Assembly: GCA_024516155.1 (NCBI GenBank)
Contig: JAJJXM010000031.1
Span: 558,001 to 622,000, forward strand
Length of the DNA stretch: 64,000 nt
From: Pyronema omphalodes
Lineage: Eukaryota; Ascomycota; Pezizomycetes; Pezizales; Pyronemataceae
Reading direction: 5' to 3'
The first letter of the stretch is position 1. Each line of letters opens with the position of its first letter. The notes below the pieces were generated by a model that made no database searches, was not told the DNA's origin, and saw nothing but the letters and a program-made list of their open reading frames with translations. This document shows positions 38,082 through 50,066 of the stretch, piece after piece. Made by a program: the position numbers and the translations under genes.

Positions 38082-39191
38082 ATGGACATTCAGAATACTC
38101 CGCCTTCTGTCGACGAAAATGCTTGGTACCATCAGGGGATGATGTTCAACCCATTCCCTGCCCTTCAGGAGGACAACATGCAGCTCAGAAAAGAATTATT
38201 GGCAACAAAGGCACAGGTGGAACTCGATGTTTTTGGAACAGAAAAAGATTTTGGAGACATTATGAACTGCTACAACGAGATCAATGATTTCAATGCGGTT
38301 CAACGACAACTTGAAGCGGAGATGATAGAAACCGAAAACCTGAAGGCAGCCATGGAGAGGACCCTTTACACACCTCAAATTTTAGATATCGAACCGAAGA
38401 AGGAGGATTGTGTAAGCAGTTATGATTGCCAGGCTGTACTCAAGAATATGGAGGAACTCACGAGAAGAGTTGGTGAGATTGAACGGCAGTTCCATGGGAT
38501 CAAGAAAGAATTTCATGACACCACCAAATATTTGGCAGAAAACCTTGCTTTGATTACCAAGGAGTATACAACTGTCCAACAAAAGCTAGAGCAATTTGAG
38601 TCATACACGGCTGTCACGATGGCTGTTACGGATGCTGCGTTGGCAGAGATTCAATCGGGCACCGCACATATGATGTTGAATGAAGATGGTTATTTTTCCA
38701 GAATCATGGTAAGCTGAACCCCGCAATTACTGTTAAGATAGTGAGTCTAGACTAATTAACCAATTGTAATAGAGATTGAAATCAACTCCACCTGGAATCA
38801 TCGAAATTTTGGACGAAACTGCTCACAGAAATTACGTCTATATTGACTGTAATAGGATACCCACCATTGAGGTATGTGCATCTTTCTAATCTGCAACATA
38901 ACTATCGTGAATCATGTATTGACTAATAATAAATTCTAGGCTTTTGAAGGTTTAATGAGCAAAGCTTGGGCAAACAACGACGGTTCAATAGGGACACCAA
39001 TCAAATTCTTACCTAGCTACTGTATCCAGTGGCCTTATGATATGTCGAATGTTAAAAATTTGACCCTCACCCCTTGTGGGCTATCTTCTAGTCAACCCAT
39101 GAACAGTTTGTACGAAATTACTTCAATCGAATATCACACCGAAAAAAACGAAGATTTACTATCAATTTTTGGCGTCGAGGGTGCCATGTGA
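38082..39191 (+). CDS. Coiled-coil protein of the candidate three-exon family (intact member)
   Basis: There are three exons: 38,082-38,708, 38,773-38,871 and 38,940-39,191, 325 residues in all. Both introns are phase 0: GTAAGC...TAATAG and GTATGT...TTCTAG. Exon 1 (1-209) is a Glu/Lys/Gln-rich coiled coil ending in NEDGYFSRIM. Exon 2 (210-242) contains PPGIIEILD, then NYVYIDCNRI. Exon 3 (243-325) opens with AFEGLMSKAW and is not coiled. Exons 2-3 match the 60-kb gene in exon length, intron position and motif spacing, and I recognise no known domain. The start was chosen as the first methionine before the coiled coil; the frame is open upstream to 37,764, but that part looks like leader. Function unknown. 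Confidence 0.8.
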
Positions 39192-40294
39192 TGAGTTAAC
39201 AAAGGCGTCTGACTCTAAACTCGCATGGTACATCACAATGACAGCATATTTCTATCTGCTTATTTCCTGGTTCAAATCGATGTTTATTCCATACAGAGCA
39301 TAAACCATTATTGACTATTTTTGTTCTCTCTTGTTTTTTAATGCACGTATTACATTACCTTTTTCTGCATGTACAACTTCTTGTTCAAACTCCGATTTTG
39401 ATGTAAGGGCTTTGTAGTTGCCCATATTTTGTCTTTGCCTTCTTGCACAACTGAATTAACTTTCCGTTACATATATTTTTACTAGTGGCATGAGCCGATT
39501 GTTTGTATATCAGTAATTACATATCTTTTACTCGCAACATGGATAGAAATATGCACACATATAGCTTGTGACTCAATCTCTCTCCAGGCTAACTCAAACA
39601 CCCCTTCGAGGGTGGAAATCCCCTACATACTCAAAACTGCAGTCAACTCTGTTTAACCAATCCAGCCGTTTGGATCCATCAACAGTATCATATAATATCA
39701 ATAAAACGCAGTTCATTCAGAAGTAACCCTTATAAGTAATGGAGTGAGTATCTTGATAAAAACTTGATATCTTATTACGCCCCTTTTCACCAAAAAACAA
39801 AAAAACAACAAACCAAATTTCCCATATGATACAAAAAGACAAAGCAACAAAGCAACAAAGACAAAAACGAAAAACGAAAAACACCAAATTCCCAAATTCC
39901 GAAAAATTTCCCAGCCTCCCATCATAAACAAAAAATAAAGCAGAAAAGAAAAGAAAGAGCAAAAACATTAGAAATACAAAATACAAAATACAAAAAGCAA
40001 AATCCTAACCCTCAAGATTCCGAAATAAAAAAGATAAAAAAAGTTGTATCGTTGTTTTCTTGGTCTTAATCATGGTTTTCCGTTTCAGGTTGAGGGGTTT
40101 TTATTTCCTACCCACCAGCCAGCTCACCAGCCCTCCCACCCGCCCCATCCGCCCCATCCGCACCTCTCTCGCTGTTTATCGAGGGTCTGCAAGGGTCTGT
40201 AAGGTTTTATTCGTATCTTCTTATTTATTCGTATCCTCCTTCCATTTCATAGCTTCGCTATCACCCAGCCCTACCATCCCCTAGCACGACCCAA
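39192..40294. other. Convergent intergenic region
   Basis: 3' flanks of the 38-kb gene and of BRL1. It is AT-rich, with A-rich runs at 39,780-40,050 and a CCAGCC-rich patch near 40,120. No gene was seen. Confidence 0.55.
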
Positions 40295-41896
40295 TCAATC
40301 CTTAACCTCACTCTCCCCCTCCTCCCACTCAATACTCCTCTCGGTCCTTTCCGTCAACGGAGTATCCGGGGTATCAGGTAACCACCTACCCCTCTTCCCC
40401 ACGGGGGTCGCAAACATCTGTTGACGAAACCCATGCATCCCATGTGGTGTAGGTGGCATATGCGGGAATGGACTTGCGAACATTGATGGCGTAGCAGCGT
40501 AGGGGGTGCCCATGTATGGAGCGGCGGAATATGGGGTTGGGGCGTAGGGAGTTGGAGGGGCGTGGTGAGGGGTTGAGGGAGGGTAGAGTTGCGTTGGAGG
40601 TGTGGGGTTTATGTTGCGGCTTACGAGGTTTCCGGCTAGCCAGCAGATGGTTACGAGGAAGGCTATGAGACTCTGGATAGAGATGTTGGATTAGTATTGA
40701 ATTCTGATTGGGGTGCGAGTGATGGCTGAAGATTGGGGGGGGGGGGGGTACGTACCACTGTTTTCCAGTGGAGCTCGTTAACGAACCCGTTGAGGATCTC
40801 GGCAATTGTTCGAGCGGAAACCTTTGCCCGACCAACTTTTGTGGGGTCTTGGTTCATACATCTTTCCCATTCTTGACAGCTTAGTTCCATTGCTGGAACT
40901 CTGAAATCTGGTGCACATCTATTTTGTAGGTAATTTTTATGGCAACCGGCAATTTGGCCGAGAACCTCTGTTGCTGCTTCTGCTACTCGATGGTCCATAT
41001 CATCTCTTACGATTCTGAACGCAGCAAATAGTATATAAACCACCAAACCCACCCAAGCGGCTTGTACAGCCAGATTTAAGTAGCCCGAAACAACCGCCGG
41101 GATATTCCGATGGGTATATAACCATTCATCTGTTGTCGCAGCTTTTTGTTGCTTGCGTTTTGAAGGCGATCGAGAGCGACCACGATGTTCCCGCTCTTCG
41201 TCGGATGAATAGTAATCAGACCGGCTGTCGTGGTGTACGCTACGATTCCGTCTCTTTCTAAGAACTGGTTTCGAGATTGCACCCTCGCGGTCTTTGCCTC
41301 GGCGGAGTTCACCACGACCGGTGACCCGTGTGGAGCTTAAGGAAAGACTTGAGATTCCACCTTTTTTGCCGGACCGGAGAAGTTGCGCGATTGCGGCGTC
41401 AGGAGTCGAGGCTTCAACTTCGGTATCGTCATCACCTGGCGTACTAAAGATATCGGAGTCTTTAGAAGGGGAATCGAAGGATCGTCGAGGGGTTTGGAAG
41501 GCGGGGGTTTGGAAGGTTGACCGCCGGAAGGGAGTCGCGCTGGGGGTTTGGAAAACTGGCTTGATGGCGGAAAAGTTTGGGGGTTTAATCGGGGATTGTG
41601 GGAATGGTGCTGGGGTGGAGAAGACGGGTTGCTTCAGAGGGGAGCCAGTAGAAGGTAGGAATGGCTGACCTGGACAAAGAAAATAGTTAGCAGGTTGTCA
41701 ATGACTTAACTTTGAGCTTATTGTGAGGGGAAATTTTGTATCCGGAGATCTTTGAGGTACCTTTCTTAACGGGAGTGTCGTCGGTAGTAGAAGGAGCGGA
41801 GACGCTGCGGTTGAAAGGACTGTTGGGATCAATACGGCCACTGATGTTTTCCCATTGCCAGTCCATGGGGGACTCGTTTCCGCGAGTATGCTCCAT
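40295..41896 (-). CDS. BRL1: Nuclear envelope protein BRL1/BRR6 (nuclear pore assembly)
   Basis: This integral nuclear-envelope protein is needed for nuclear pore assembly and membrane lipid balance. Exons 41,761-41,896, 40,756-41,669 and 40,295-40,672 give 475 residues. Introns are 91 and 83 bases (GTACCT...TCCAG; GTACGT...TCCAG). The N-terminal 240 residues are disordered, with many Phe-Gln-Thr-Pro-type repeats and a basic Arg/Lys patch. The conserved domain (PF10104) starts at IPAVVSGYLNLAVQAAWVGL with the first membrane span. The lumenal loop has four cysteines (in CHKNYLQNRC and LSCQEWERC) that form the family's disulphides. The second span, SLIAFLVTICWLAGNLV, opens exon 3. The C-terminal tail is Pro/Tyr-rich. 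Whether Brl1 or Brr6 is the closer name cannot be settled here. Confidence 0.92.
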
Positions 41897-44207
41897 GGTA
41901 GGTAGCGGTGGTGATCACGGTGTGTCGTGAGACGTGATTTCGCGGCGCGGCGTGCAAAGATGCGGAGACGTGTAAAGTGAGATGTGTGCTTAGTAGTCCG
42001 AGCGTGTCTTTGAGGAACGACACAGCAAGGTCTGCGAAGGAGTGGAATCGGCGGAAGACTGGAAAAGCTGTTGAAGCAAATCGAAATAATGCCGGTAGAG
42101 TGGTGTTTGAATGGCGATTGGGAATTGCCAAACGCGATAGGTGCTTCGAAGTCGACACGATGCACCGGAAAAAACAATGTTTGGAGTGTCACTGTCACCT
42201 CCCTAGCTTCTTTAGCGCGGGAACTATGGCAACGGACATGGAGCAAGGCTGAGCACCAGCCACAACGAGGCTAGGTTACATGGAGCTTGCGGTTACCGCA
42301 AAGCAACGGATATGCTCAACTCCGAATGTTTTTCAAAAGAACTTGGATATTGCAGAAATCCGGTGAAACTAGAAGATTTTCTAGAACGATTATCGAAAGC
42401 CTACAGTCTGCACAGCGCACGGTGACTTCACGGGTTGATCTTGCCGTTGAGCTCCATAGCTTGCAGGGCCATCGCTTGCTACCGCAGTGGCATCGAGTCC
42501 GTGCGAGTATAAACAACAACATTGGTTGGACCCTGTGGATGACAGGTGAACCTTTCCGACATCCGGGAGCCGAAAGAAACCCCCCAAGGAATCGAATGTA
42601 TGTATGTGTAGAAGTTGTTTTTGTTGGCGTGATAACTCATGATTGATGTTTATTATCAATATTTTGAATGAAGGTTAAAATATTCTTGCGGAGTGGATGA
42701 ATGTTTTCATGTAATTTCCACGTTGATAATTTCGTCCGAGAGCAAATTGAATCTTTGTTTTCCTGGTAAATAGGTACTTATAATTTTACCTGGCACCGAT
42801 ATTTGGGTTTGGTAGATTGATAGACCAAAAGATTACAGTAGACGGCGCATCCTAATTAATTAAAATTAGATTCTTGTGTAATAAAATAGATTTATGTGAA
42901 AGTTAAAAACGACGGTCCGTAGAAGATCTTAGATTTCCAGAATAATTTAACAGTCGATGGCTTCTGGAAAAGATTGAAACACGTAGGGTTTAGCGTTGGT
43001 TCGAATTAAAGTTTGCCCTATCGTAGCCGCCGCCCTGTGAAACAGCTTCTGGAAAGCCACGAATCCAAGATCCACATCTCACAACATCCCAAAATGATAA
43101 CGGCCAGCCGAGAATCATACATTCGGCCCGAACAAACTCAAGCCACTCATTTTTTTTTCTGGCATCTGAAAATGACGTCCAATTTGACAGTCCAAAAGAA
43201 CCGAGAAAATCTAGGGATTACACCCCCAAATGCAGTATGCTGAACCAGCTCGGATCGGATTGCATATGCAACAGAGTTTTTCGCTCGGCTTTGATGAGAC
43301 GGTACATCCTCACCGAGGAATATGCTACTTGTGCCGTTTGCAGACATAAATGCTTTAGCGACATGTTGGAAAACAGCCGAAGTGGTGAGGGAAAAGACTG
43401 ATGTTGTTGATGTTCATCGGGCTGTCAACCAGCCTCCTTGTTCAGATTAGAACATTCTAAAGTTCAATAGCAAAGCTGCTATTTGCCAGCTCAACTGGGC
43501 GCTGTAGTCCATCAGCTGGAATGCACAAGTGCCCATTAGCCGTGAGCCCTCATTCGTCACCATGAATTGTTAAGATCACACGCAAAAACAGTCCAAATCT
43601 GCGGTTACACTGCTTTTTACCAAAGACAAGTTTTCGCTTCCAGTATATCGACCTTCCTCATCACCTCCCGCAGCCCACATGGAAAACTGATCTGCGACGT
43701 TGCATATTCCCCGACTGGTAGAATCATCCTAGTCTGATTAGATGCGATAAGATAACACGCCTCATTTCTGCCGGAAATAGAACTTTTTGTTACCCGCCCT
43801 CTTTAATTTTATCCTGCGCCCCCTGCGGTGATTCGACTTTGTGCTTTGGTGGGCCGTGCACTCGCCTAGGCACCAAGCTAGCACTGAACAGCCATCAACT
43901 ACCTCATCTTCATCTGCAACCTGGCTGGCAGACATCCTGAGAACCAAACTGTGGCTAGAGGCAGGGCCCAACGTCACCTCCTCCTCCTCGCCAATTACGC
44001 TCCTTCATTAACTTCCTTCTTCTTTCAACTCTCATAACAAACTTTGAGAGCAAAGCTTCTTATTCTCCGTTGCTTTGTTGCTTCCTTTCATACCCCTTCT
44101 TGTCTAGTTGTTCTTTCTTGTTTCCTTGTCATCTCCGCGTTACCTTGATTTCACCTTCATCTTTTCTTCTTTTCAAACTTCCACAGCTTCTGCTGCCACC
44201 AGCAACC
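41897..44207. other. Divergent intergenic region between BRL1 and LNP1
   Basis: At 2.3 kb this exceeds a normal promoter, but I see no supportable gene. The open frames at 42,287-42,659 on both strands lack any recognisable feature. A CT-rich stretch just before 44,207 is probably the LNP1 leader. Confidence 0.5.
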
Positions 44208-45441
44208 ATGGTTCGCTTCTGGCCTTTCGTAAGTACCTGCATGCCTTTTCAGCATCTCCGCTAACTTTCCCCAGGGCGACGATAACTCCCCCGACTCTTT
44301 CGAGCGGATTCTCTCCCAACTCTCCACCAAAATCGAGCGAACCTCAACAAAGCTCACCATCCTACGACAAGCCTGGCGCCGCTTTAAAGCTCTCTTCACA
44401 CTCTACTCCGTAATCGGCTACATCATCTACGTCATTATAGTTCTCCTCGTCATCGGCCGTCAAAATGTCGGACTCTACGAGCTTGGAGGATTAATCGGTT
44501 CTCCCATAGTTATCTACAGTGTGCGATCGTTGCTTGACCTTTACTATGGCAAGCGGATCGCAGCGGCGGAGCTGCGACTTGAGGACCTTCAAATGGAGCA
44601 GCGCACAACCATCGAAAAGCTCAAAGCAGCCACTAAATACAGTACCACACAAAGCTTGATCGAGAAATATGGAGGCGCACCAGCATCCCCCTCCTTCTCT
44701 GACATGAACGCCAGTCGCCGTCCCTCAGTCGCTAGCCCCGCTGGCCCCATCGGACGTCCTCAAACTCCCCAGAACCCGCCCCAGCAGCCTCGTGGATCCG
44801 TCTCTCCCTCGCAACCTCAGCCACCTCTCCCTGCCAACGCGCCAGTCCTTACCCCCGAACAAATCCGCGTCCAGCAGCAGCTTCTTGCGCAGCAAAAAGC
44901 CGGTATCCCTCCGCAGTTTGGTGGTCCATCACCTGTCACCCCTCCCCAGCAGCTTAAACCCTCCGTCATTGGTGCTCCTCAACAACCGCAAGGTCTCGGT
45001 ATTGTTCCTCTACCTACGACTCAGCCCCCCTCGCAGCAACACATCCAGCCCGAGGAAGCTACCGCGCCGAAATGGTATGACAGAATTCTTGATGTTGTTC
45101 TTGGAGAGGACGAAACCTCTGCGAAGAACAGATTTGCTCTCATTTGCCGGAATTGCAGAATGGTGAATGGACTTGCGCCACCAGGAACGAGGAGTTTGGA
45201 TGACATGGAGCAGTGGGGATGCGCAAGGTGTGGAACGATGAATGGAGGAAAGAAGAAGAAGATTGTACTCAGTGAGACGGAATCCGAGGCTGAGCCTGTA
45301 AGAAGGGCACCAAGGATTACCAGAAGCAGAGTCAAGAGGGAGGATAATGAGGATGAGGGAGAGGAGAGTGATGATGAGAGTGTTCAGATCGACGGAGAGG
45401 AAGAGGGAGCAAGGGTTAGAAGGAGAGTGAGGAAGGCTTAG
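44208..45441 (+). CDS. LNP1: Lunapark, ER three-way-junction protein
   Basis: Lunapark is an endoplasmic reticulum membrane protein that stabilises three-way tubule junctions. A 21-base first exon (44,208-44,228, MVRFWPF) is joined by a 46-base intron (GTAAGT, CTAAC branch, CCCCAG) to 44,275-45,441, giving 395 residues. An amphipathic N-terminus and short coiled coil precede two adjacent membrane spans, including YIIYVIIVLLVIG (about 56-68) and the GGLIGSPIVIYSV segment after it. A second coiled coil follows, then a Pro/Gln-rich linker. The C4 zinc finger lies at about 297-330 with CRNC and CARC pairs separated by a GLAPPG loop. The tail is acidic. All expected Lunapark parts are present. Confidence 0.94.
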
Positions 45442-46626
45442 ATGTGAATTCATAAACAGATTCGTCTCACAGCCCGTTAAAAACCGTCGAAGATCGAAGA
45501 AGAAAAGGAATGGAAAATTAATCACTCTCAATACCCCCCCTTACCTTTTACCTTTTGATATCCCCCCGTTTCAAATTTTCTTTATTTCCTTAGGTTTATT
45601 TCAGTGTTTTCCTTAGGTTTTTATCTTATTCTTTTTTGGTTCATGTTGCCTTGAAATTTCAGTTTTTTAGTTTTTCTTTCTCTTTTTCATCAGTTTCGGT
45701 TTTTTTTGATTGCGTTTTTTTGAGGTTTCTTTCATACTGTTCATATGTTGTATTATTTTTACCTTTTTTTTTTCTTTTGCTAAAGCGGATTGGTTGGTTG
45801 GTTGGTTGGTTGGTTGGGCGGTTAGGTTTATATGAGAAATACTGCTTGGTTAACAAGGGATTCTGTATTTGGTTTCAGATACGGTGAAGATAGAAGATGA
45901 GTGAGTGAGTGAGAATGGAATTATAGAATTTTATTGTGGAAGATGATTTTGATTTATTAGAGGTGATTTGTTAGAGGTGATTGGTGAGAGGTGATGAGGT
46001 GAAGTGATAAGACAAACTATTTAGCTCCATCATTACAGTCGTCAGTAATATACATCGATGGACTGAGATAGTATCCGAATATCAAGAGAAGCTTTCCATA
46101 TCAGCGGGGTATCAAAAACCCCAACATTTACCACCTTCACCCAAGCCAATGTCAACGGCTCCAAAACCCCGAGATCCACACCCAAGACCGAACCCAACCA
46201 ACCATCCATCCCACCAAAGATTATTCCCATTCCAAAACAACCCAAACGTTAACCAAAACCCCACAGAAAAAAAAAATAGTCATAATATCACTACTAATCC
46301 CGAGTAATGAAGAAAAAAAACTATAGTCGATTTATATATAAATATATATTCCCTAGACAAATCATGAAAAATCACTGGTCCACTGGTCAACTGGTCCATT
46401 GGTCATGGAAAATCACTAGTATGATGAGAGGATTAAATTTTCAATTTTCTATTTTCAAAGTATTTATTTACTTGTCTAATTTATTTGTTGATCGTACGCT
46501 AAATGAAGCCTAAAAAGGCCTATGCAGGATATAAGGGAAAGTGTAACTCCTGGCCTCGTGGCTCCCTGGGGAATTTGTAGTGTGAGTTTGTAGGTTTAGA
46601 TAAAGGTCCTGTGCTGTGGTTTGATT
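45442..46626. other. Intergenic, T-rich 3' flank of LNP1
   Basis: T-rich sequence (45,570-45,780), a ggttggttggtt repeat (45,790-45,818), and repeated gaggtgat words near 45,960. No gene was seen. From here to the window end nearly all candidate genes are on the minus strand. Confidence 0.55.
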
Positions 46627-47523
46627 TTATTTGGAGTTTTGTTTTGTGGGGTCCTCTTGGTGAGGATTGGTAGGACGGCGAAGTAGAGGAGCGGGAGGAG
46701 ATGTAGGTGGGGAAGTTTGTGGAGGAGGGGAGGTGGGGGGAGATGTAGGAGGCGGAGAAGTTGGGGGAGAAGTAGGAGGAGGGGAAGTATGGGGAGAAGT
46801 TGGAGGAGGAGCATCAGGAGGAATAGGATTTTGTGGACGAGCCATAGGAGGAGGAGGAGGGGAGGTCGGAGGAGAAGTAGGAGGAGGCGTAGCAGGATTA
46901 GAGTTAGGATTAGGAGGAGGAGTTGGAGGTTTTGTTGGTGGTTCAGTAGTAGATTCCTTCACATCCTTTCCTTTATTCTTCGCCTCTTTCAGCCGCTCAA
47001 TCTCCTTCTTCTGCCTAGCAATAACCTCCTTTAACTTCTTCACCGCTCTATCACTAGTCCCAAACGCCTCCTTCACAGTCTTCTCCAATCCATCAACAAC
47101 CTTTCCCAATCCCTGATTATGCACTTTCAACGCCTTCATCTCCTCCTCTAGCTTCTCCACCTCCGAATTCAACCTAATATTCTGATCTCTCTCCATCCTA
47201 AGAAGTTCCTGACACTCCACCCCCCTCTTTCCAATTTCTTCCACCACGAACGCAAAATGTTGGACTTCACCACGGAGCTCTTGGTTGTTTTCTTGTTCTT
47301 CGGAAAGTTCTTGTGTGAGTTCGGTGCATTGATCTTCAAGAAGACGCTTCTCATTCGTAAGTTGCTCGTATTGTAGGAGTAGTTCTTGGTTGCGGGATTT
47401 GAGGGATTGGTTCTCTCGACGGATCGCTTGTGTGCTGAGGTGCAGTTGGTGCGTTAGGGTCAGGATTTCTTGTGGGATTTCGTCCGCGGCGAGATCGGGG
47501 TTAGGGGAGGGTGGCCAGGACAT
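46627..47523 (-). CDS. Coiled-coil protein with Pro/Thr/Ser-rich tail, function unknown
   Basis: A single open exon of 298 residues starting at the ATG at 47,523. Residues about 20-180 form a long coiled coil rich in Glu, Lys and Leu (for example RRENQSLKSRNQELLLQYEQ). From about 195 to 280 the protein is almost only Pro, Thr and Ser in PPTSPPTSPPP-like repeats. The DNA repeats gag-gag-gagg on the plus strand, so part of this tail may vary by slippage. I recognise no family. It is the first of the run of minus-strand, low-complexity coiled-coil genes. Confidence 0.6.
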   Translation of the reverse strand: MSWPPSPNPDLAADEIPQEILTLTHQLHLSTQAIRRENQSLKSRNQELLLQYEQLTNEKRLLEDQCTELTQELSEEQENNQELRGEVQHFAFVVEEIGKRGVECQELLRMERDQNIRLNSEVEKLEEEMKALKVHNQGLGKVVDGLEKTVKEAFGTSDRAVKKLKEVIARQKKEIERLKEAKNKGKDVKESTTEPPTKPPTPPPNPNSNPATPPPTSPPTSPPPPPMARPQNPIPPDAPPPTSPHTSPPPTSPPTSPPPTSPPTSPPPQTSPPTSPPAPLLRRPTNPHQEDPTKQNSK

Positions 47524-48084
47524 GGTGGGTGGTGAGGGATGAGGGGGCTGGTGGTGGTGAGAAGCCGGTGGTGGTTTCTATAGACTGCCAGACTTCTCCA
47601 GGTTTGAAGAGGTGATAGCGAGAGAAGAGGATATAGGTGATGGGCTGGTGGACTTACAATGAGAGCTGGTTACTTGCTTGTTTGCTAGTGATCAAACATG
47701 CAACTTTCCCGGATTGAACGATCCCGAGACTTCGGATTTGGAGTTCGAACTCGCCAAATTTGGGTTGATCTTAGAAAACCGTCGTTTTGAAGTATGAGTT
47801 TCATCCCTTGAAGAGCGTAAGTTATACTGAACTACAAGATTCTGATTATAATCGAAACTTTGAAGGGGAGTTTCTATGATAGGTAAATACATAGTAAAAT
47901 CGGAAACAACTTTTATTTGTATTTATGACAGGAATAAGTGATAACTACAGCCCATGAATTAACTACAGCCCATATTGCTTATTAGAAACTAAACATTGTA
48001 CATTATGATACGGAAAACAAATCCTATATTGACTTCAGCTTTTTAAGTATGTGATCGGGCTCCCAACCTTCGTTATCAGGAACA
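47524..48084. other. Intergenic, short
   Basis: A 66-codon minus-strand frame (47,692-47,892) has ordinary amino-acid composition but no recognised motif, and could be an unplaced exon. Otherwise empty. Confidence 0.4.
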
Positions 48085-48921
48085 TTAAATCGCCACTCCA
48101 ACCCCCTCAAATTCCGCCTCATCATAAGCCGCCTCTTCACACCACTTCTGTATATCCACCATCATCTCCTCAATCTCCGCATTAAAATTAAACTCCTTCA
48201 TAATAACCTTTTTTCCATCACCGTGGGTATTTCTTCTCGTCTTCGGCTTTCTGTAATCTGTAGCCGGCTTTGTATCCTCCGTAAACCTCAGCTGCCGAAT
48301 TTTGTCCATACTCTGGTGTCGGATTCTAGCTGGGGTATCCGGCATCGGTGACATATCTTCGAACGCCGATGGATCCGCAATGTTCGGAAATTCTTGATTA
48401 TGCACCGGTTGTTGTGGCAAGGGTGCAGTCGCCGGTCTCGTCGGTAATCCCGAGGGAGGTAGCAAGAAACGAGCTCCCGGATCATAAGCCGACAAATCCG
48501 GTAATTTCGGTACCGGGGGTGGAACCGCAACCCCAAAAGTCGGAGCCTCAGGCGACCTCAAAATAGTGCGTTTTCTCTGTTTCTCAGCAGCAGCAGCAGC
48601 AGCCGCACTAGCTTCGTCGTCGGAAAACTTAAAACGCTGTAGCTCGGTAAATCGTGGTTTCCGGGGAGTGGTAAAGTTAGTAGAAGGCCTGGGAATAAAT
48701 GTACTGCGCCGCTGCATGAATTGTTCTTTTTCTTGTTCGATTTGATGCATTTTGGTTTGTAGTAGCAGCTTCTCTTTTTCGCGCTCGAGGTTGAATGTAT
48801 CATCCCGAAGCTCTTCGATTGAGGCTGAAAGATGGGTGTTTTCGCGGTGGAGTTGATGGAGGAATGTGGAGAGGCTGATGATCTGGTGACGAGCTGGTGG
48901 TGGCCCTGCTCCCGAGTACAT
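48085..48921 (-). CDS. Coiled-coil / disordered protein, function unknown
   Basis: A single exon of 278 residues starting at 48,921. An N-terminal coiled coil (about 18-75, with LHRENTHLSASIEELRDD) is followed by a disordered region containing an eight-alanine run (CAG/GCT-type repeat at 48,588-48,609) and several proline-rich stretches. A conserved-looking acidic segment, EIEEMMVDIQKWCEEAAYDE, sits near the C-terminus. No known domain. Placement and build resemble the other minus-strand genes of the block. Confidence 0.6.
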   Translation of the reverse strand: MYSGAGPPPARHQIISLSTFLHQLHRENTHLSASIEELRDDTFNLEREKEKLLLQTKMHQIEQEKEQFMQRRSTFIPRPSTNFTTPRKPRFTELQRFKFSDDEASAAAAAAAEKQRKRTILRSPEAPTFGVAVPPPVPKLPDLSAYDPGARFLLPPSGLPTRPATAPLPQQPVHNQEFPNIADPSAFEDMSPMPDTPARIRHQSMDKIRQLRFTEDTKPATDYRKPKTRRNTHGDGKKVIMKEFNFNAEIEEMMVDIQKWCEEAAYDEAEFEGVGVAI

Positions 48922-50066
48922 GGCGATATATATCTATCCGACTCAAAATATCGATTGCGAATATAGCCGAGTCGTGGTATAATGGTGACGGGATAGGAGT
49001 AATGCGAGAGGGTACGGGGGTATTGGAAGCGTAAATGAAGGCGGATGTAGGGGGAGTGTATAGTAGACGGGAGGGTGCATGCTGTGCTGGAAACGGTGGT
49101 CGATACTGCATATTCTGGTCCATTCAAGGTTATTGGGGTAGATATGAATACTTCTGTGCTTTAACTCTGCGGCAAGACATGAGAAGAATGAGGGATGGGA
49201 ATGGTTAGTTAAAACTGCGCGGTGTAAGTGTGTATGTCGGTGTAGGAAACATACAACGTTTGTCCCGCGGCAGTGGCAATAACAGGTGGTTATTGCTGCA
49301 TATTGGGACTAACATGACGGTTCAAAATACTTTTGTGCTTAGGCAGAATACAATATAAATATGTATGGGAGAACAAAGAGTAATGAACCTGTTAATTCAA
49401 GCCCAACCTGAGTGAGTTGAAAGGGTGTGATAAAATAGCCACATGGCTATGAGAGCACGAAATCGAGCTCTTTAGAGGGAGTGACGGAAAGTATACAGAA
49501 GTCGCAGTAGTAATTGCTTTTATTCATTCATTTATTTATTTATATTTTTGGTTGGATACGGACGACACAGAGGTGTGAAGGGGCAAAGAGTAATTCGAAG
49601 TTTAGACGCATTGGACTTTAGAAATAATATTGATAAGGCGCACTATATAGCTCAATTGGACGGCCAATCTCATTATTAAGAGAAGAGTTAATTGTAATAT
49701 GTGCTTTAGTATACCAGTCAGTCCGGTAGCAGTGGCGGTGTCCAAGTTTAGAGTAAATGATAACCCATGAAGCACGTCCTGCATCTCTTATTGAATGTCT
49801 AAAATAAGCCGTTTTCCTAGTCTATGTCCATTACTATAACCAAATCACCAAGTACCAAGTATCGGTCCCAAGTCCATAACCGTATCCAGAGTCTTCTCCT
49901 GCCATCACGTTGATAGCAATCAAACCTAATATTCCTCCGCTGTTTAAAACACAATAATGCTCATGAACGCGCTTTTAATCATTACCCACAATACAGAATG
50001 TTTTTCTCTAAGACCACCCTGATTTTCCCTAGAGTTTTTATTCTCATGCTCTGCCTCAGCCTCGCA
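48922..50066. other. Intergenic, no supported gene
   Basis: It holds the upstream region of the 48-kb gene, a ttattcattcatttatttat repeat near 49,520, and AT-rich sequence. No exon was recognised. Confidence 0.5.

Noticed and set aside
42995..43020. tRNA-like ggttcgaatt word
   Set aside because: No acceptor, D or anticodon stems could be formed around it. I found no convincing tRNA in the window.
45010..45531. Minus-strand frames opposite Lunapark
   Set aside because: Shadows of the conserved plus-strand coding exon, with no recognised domain.
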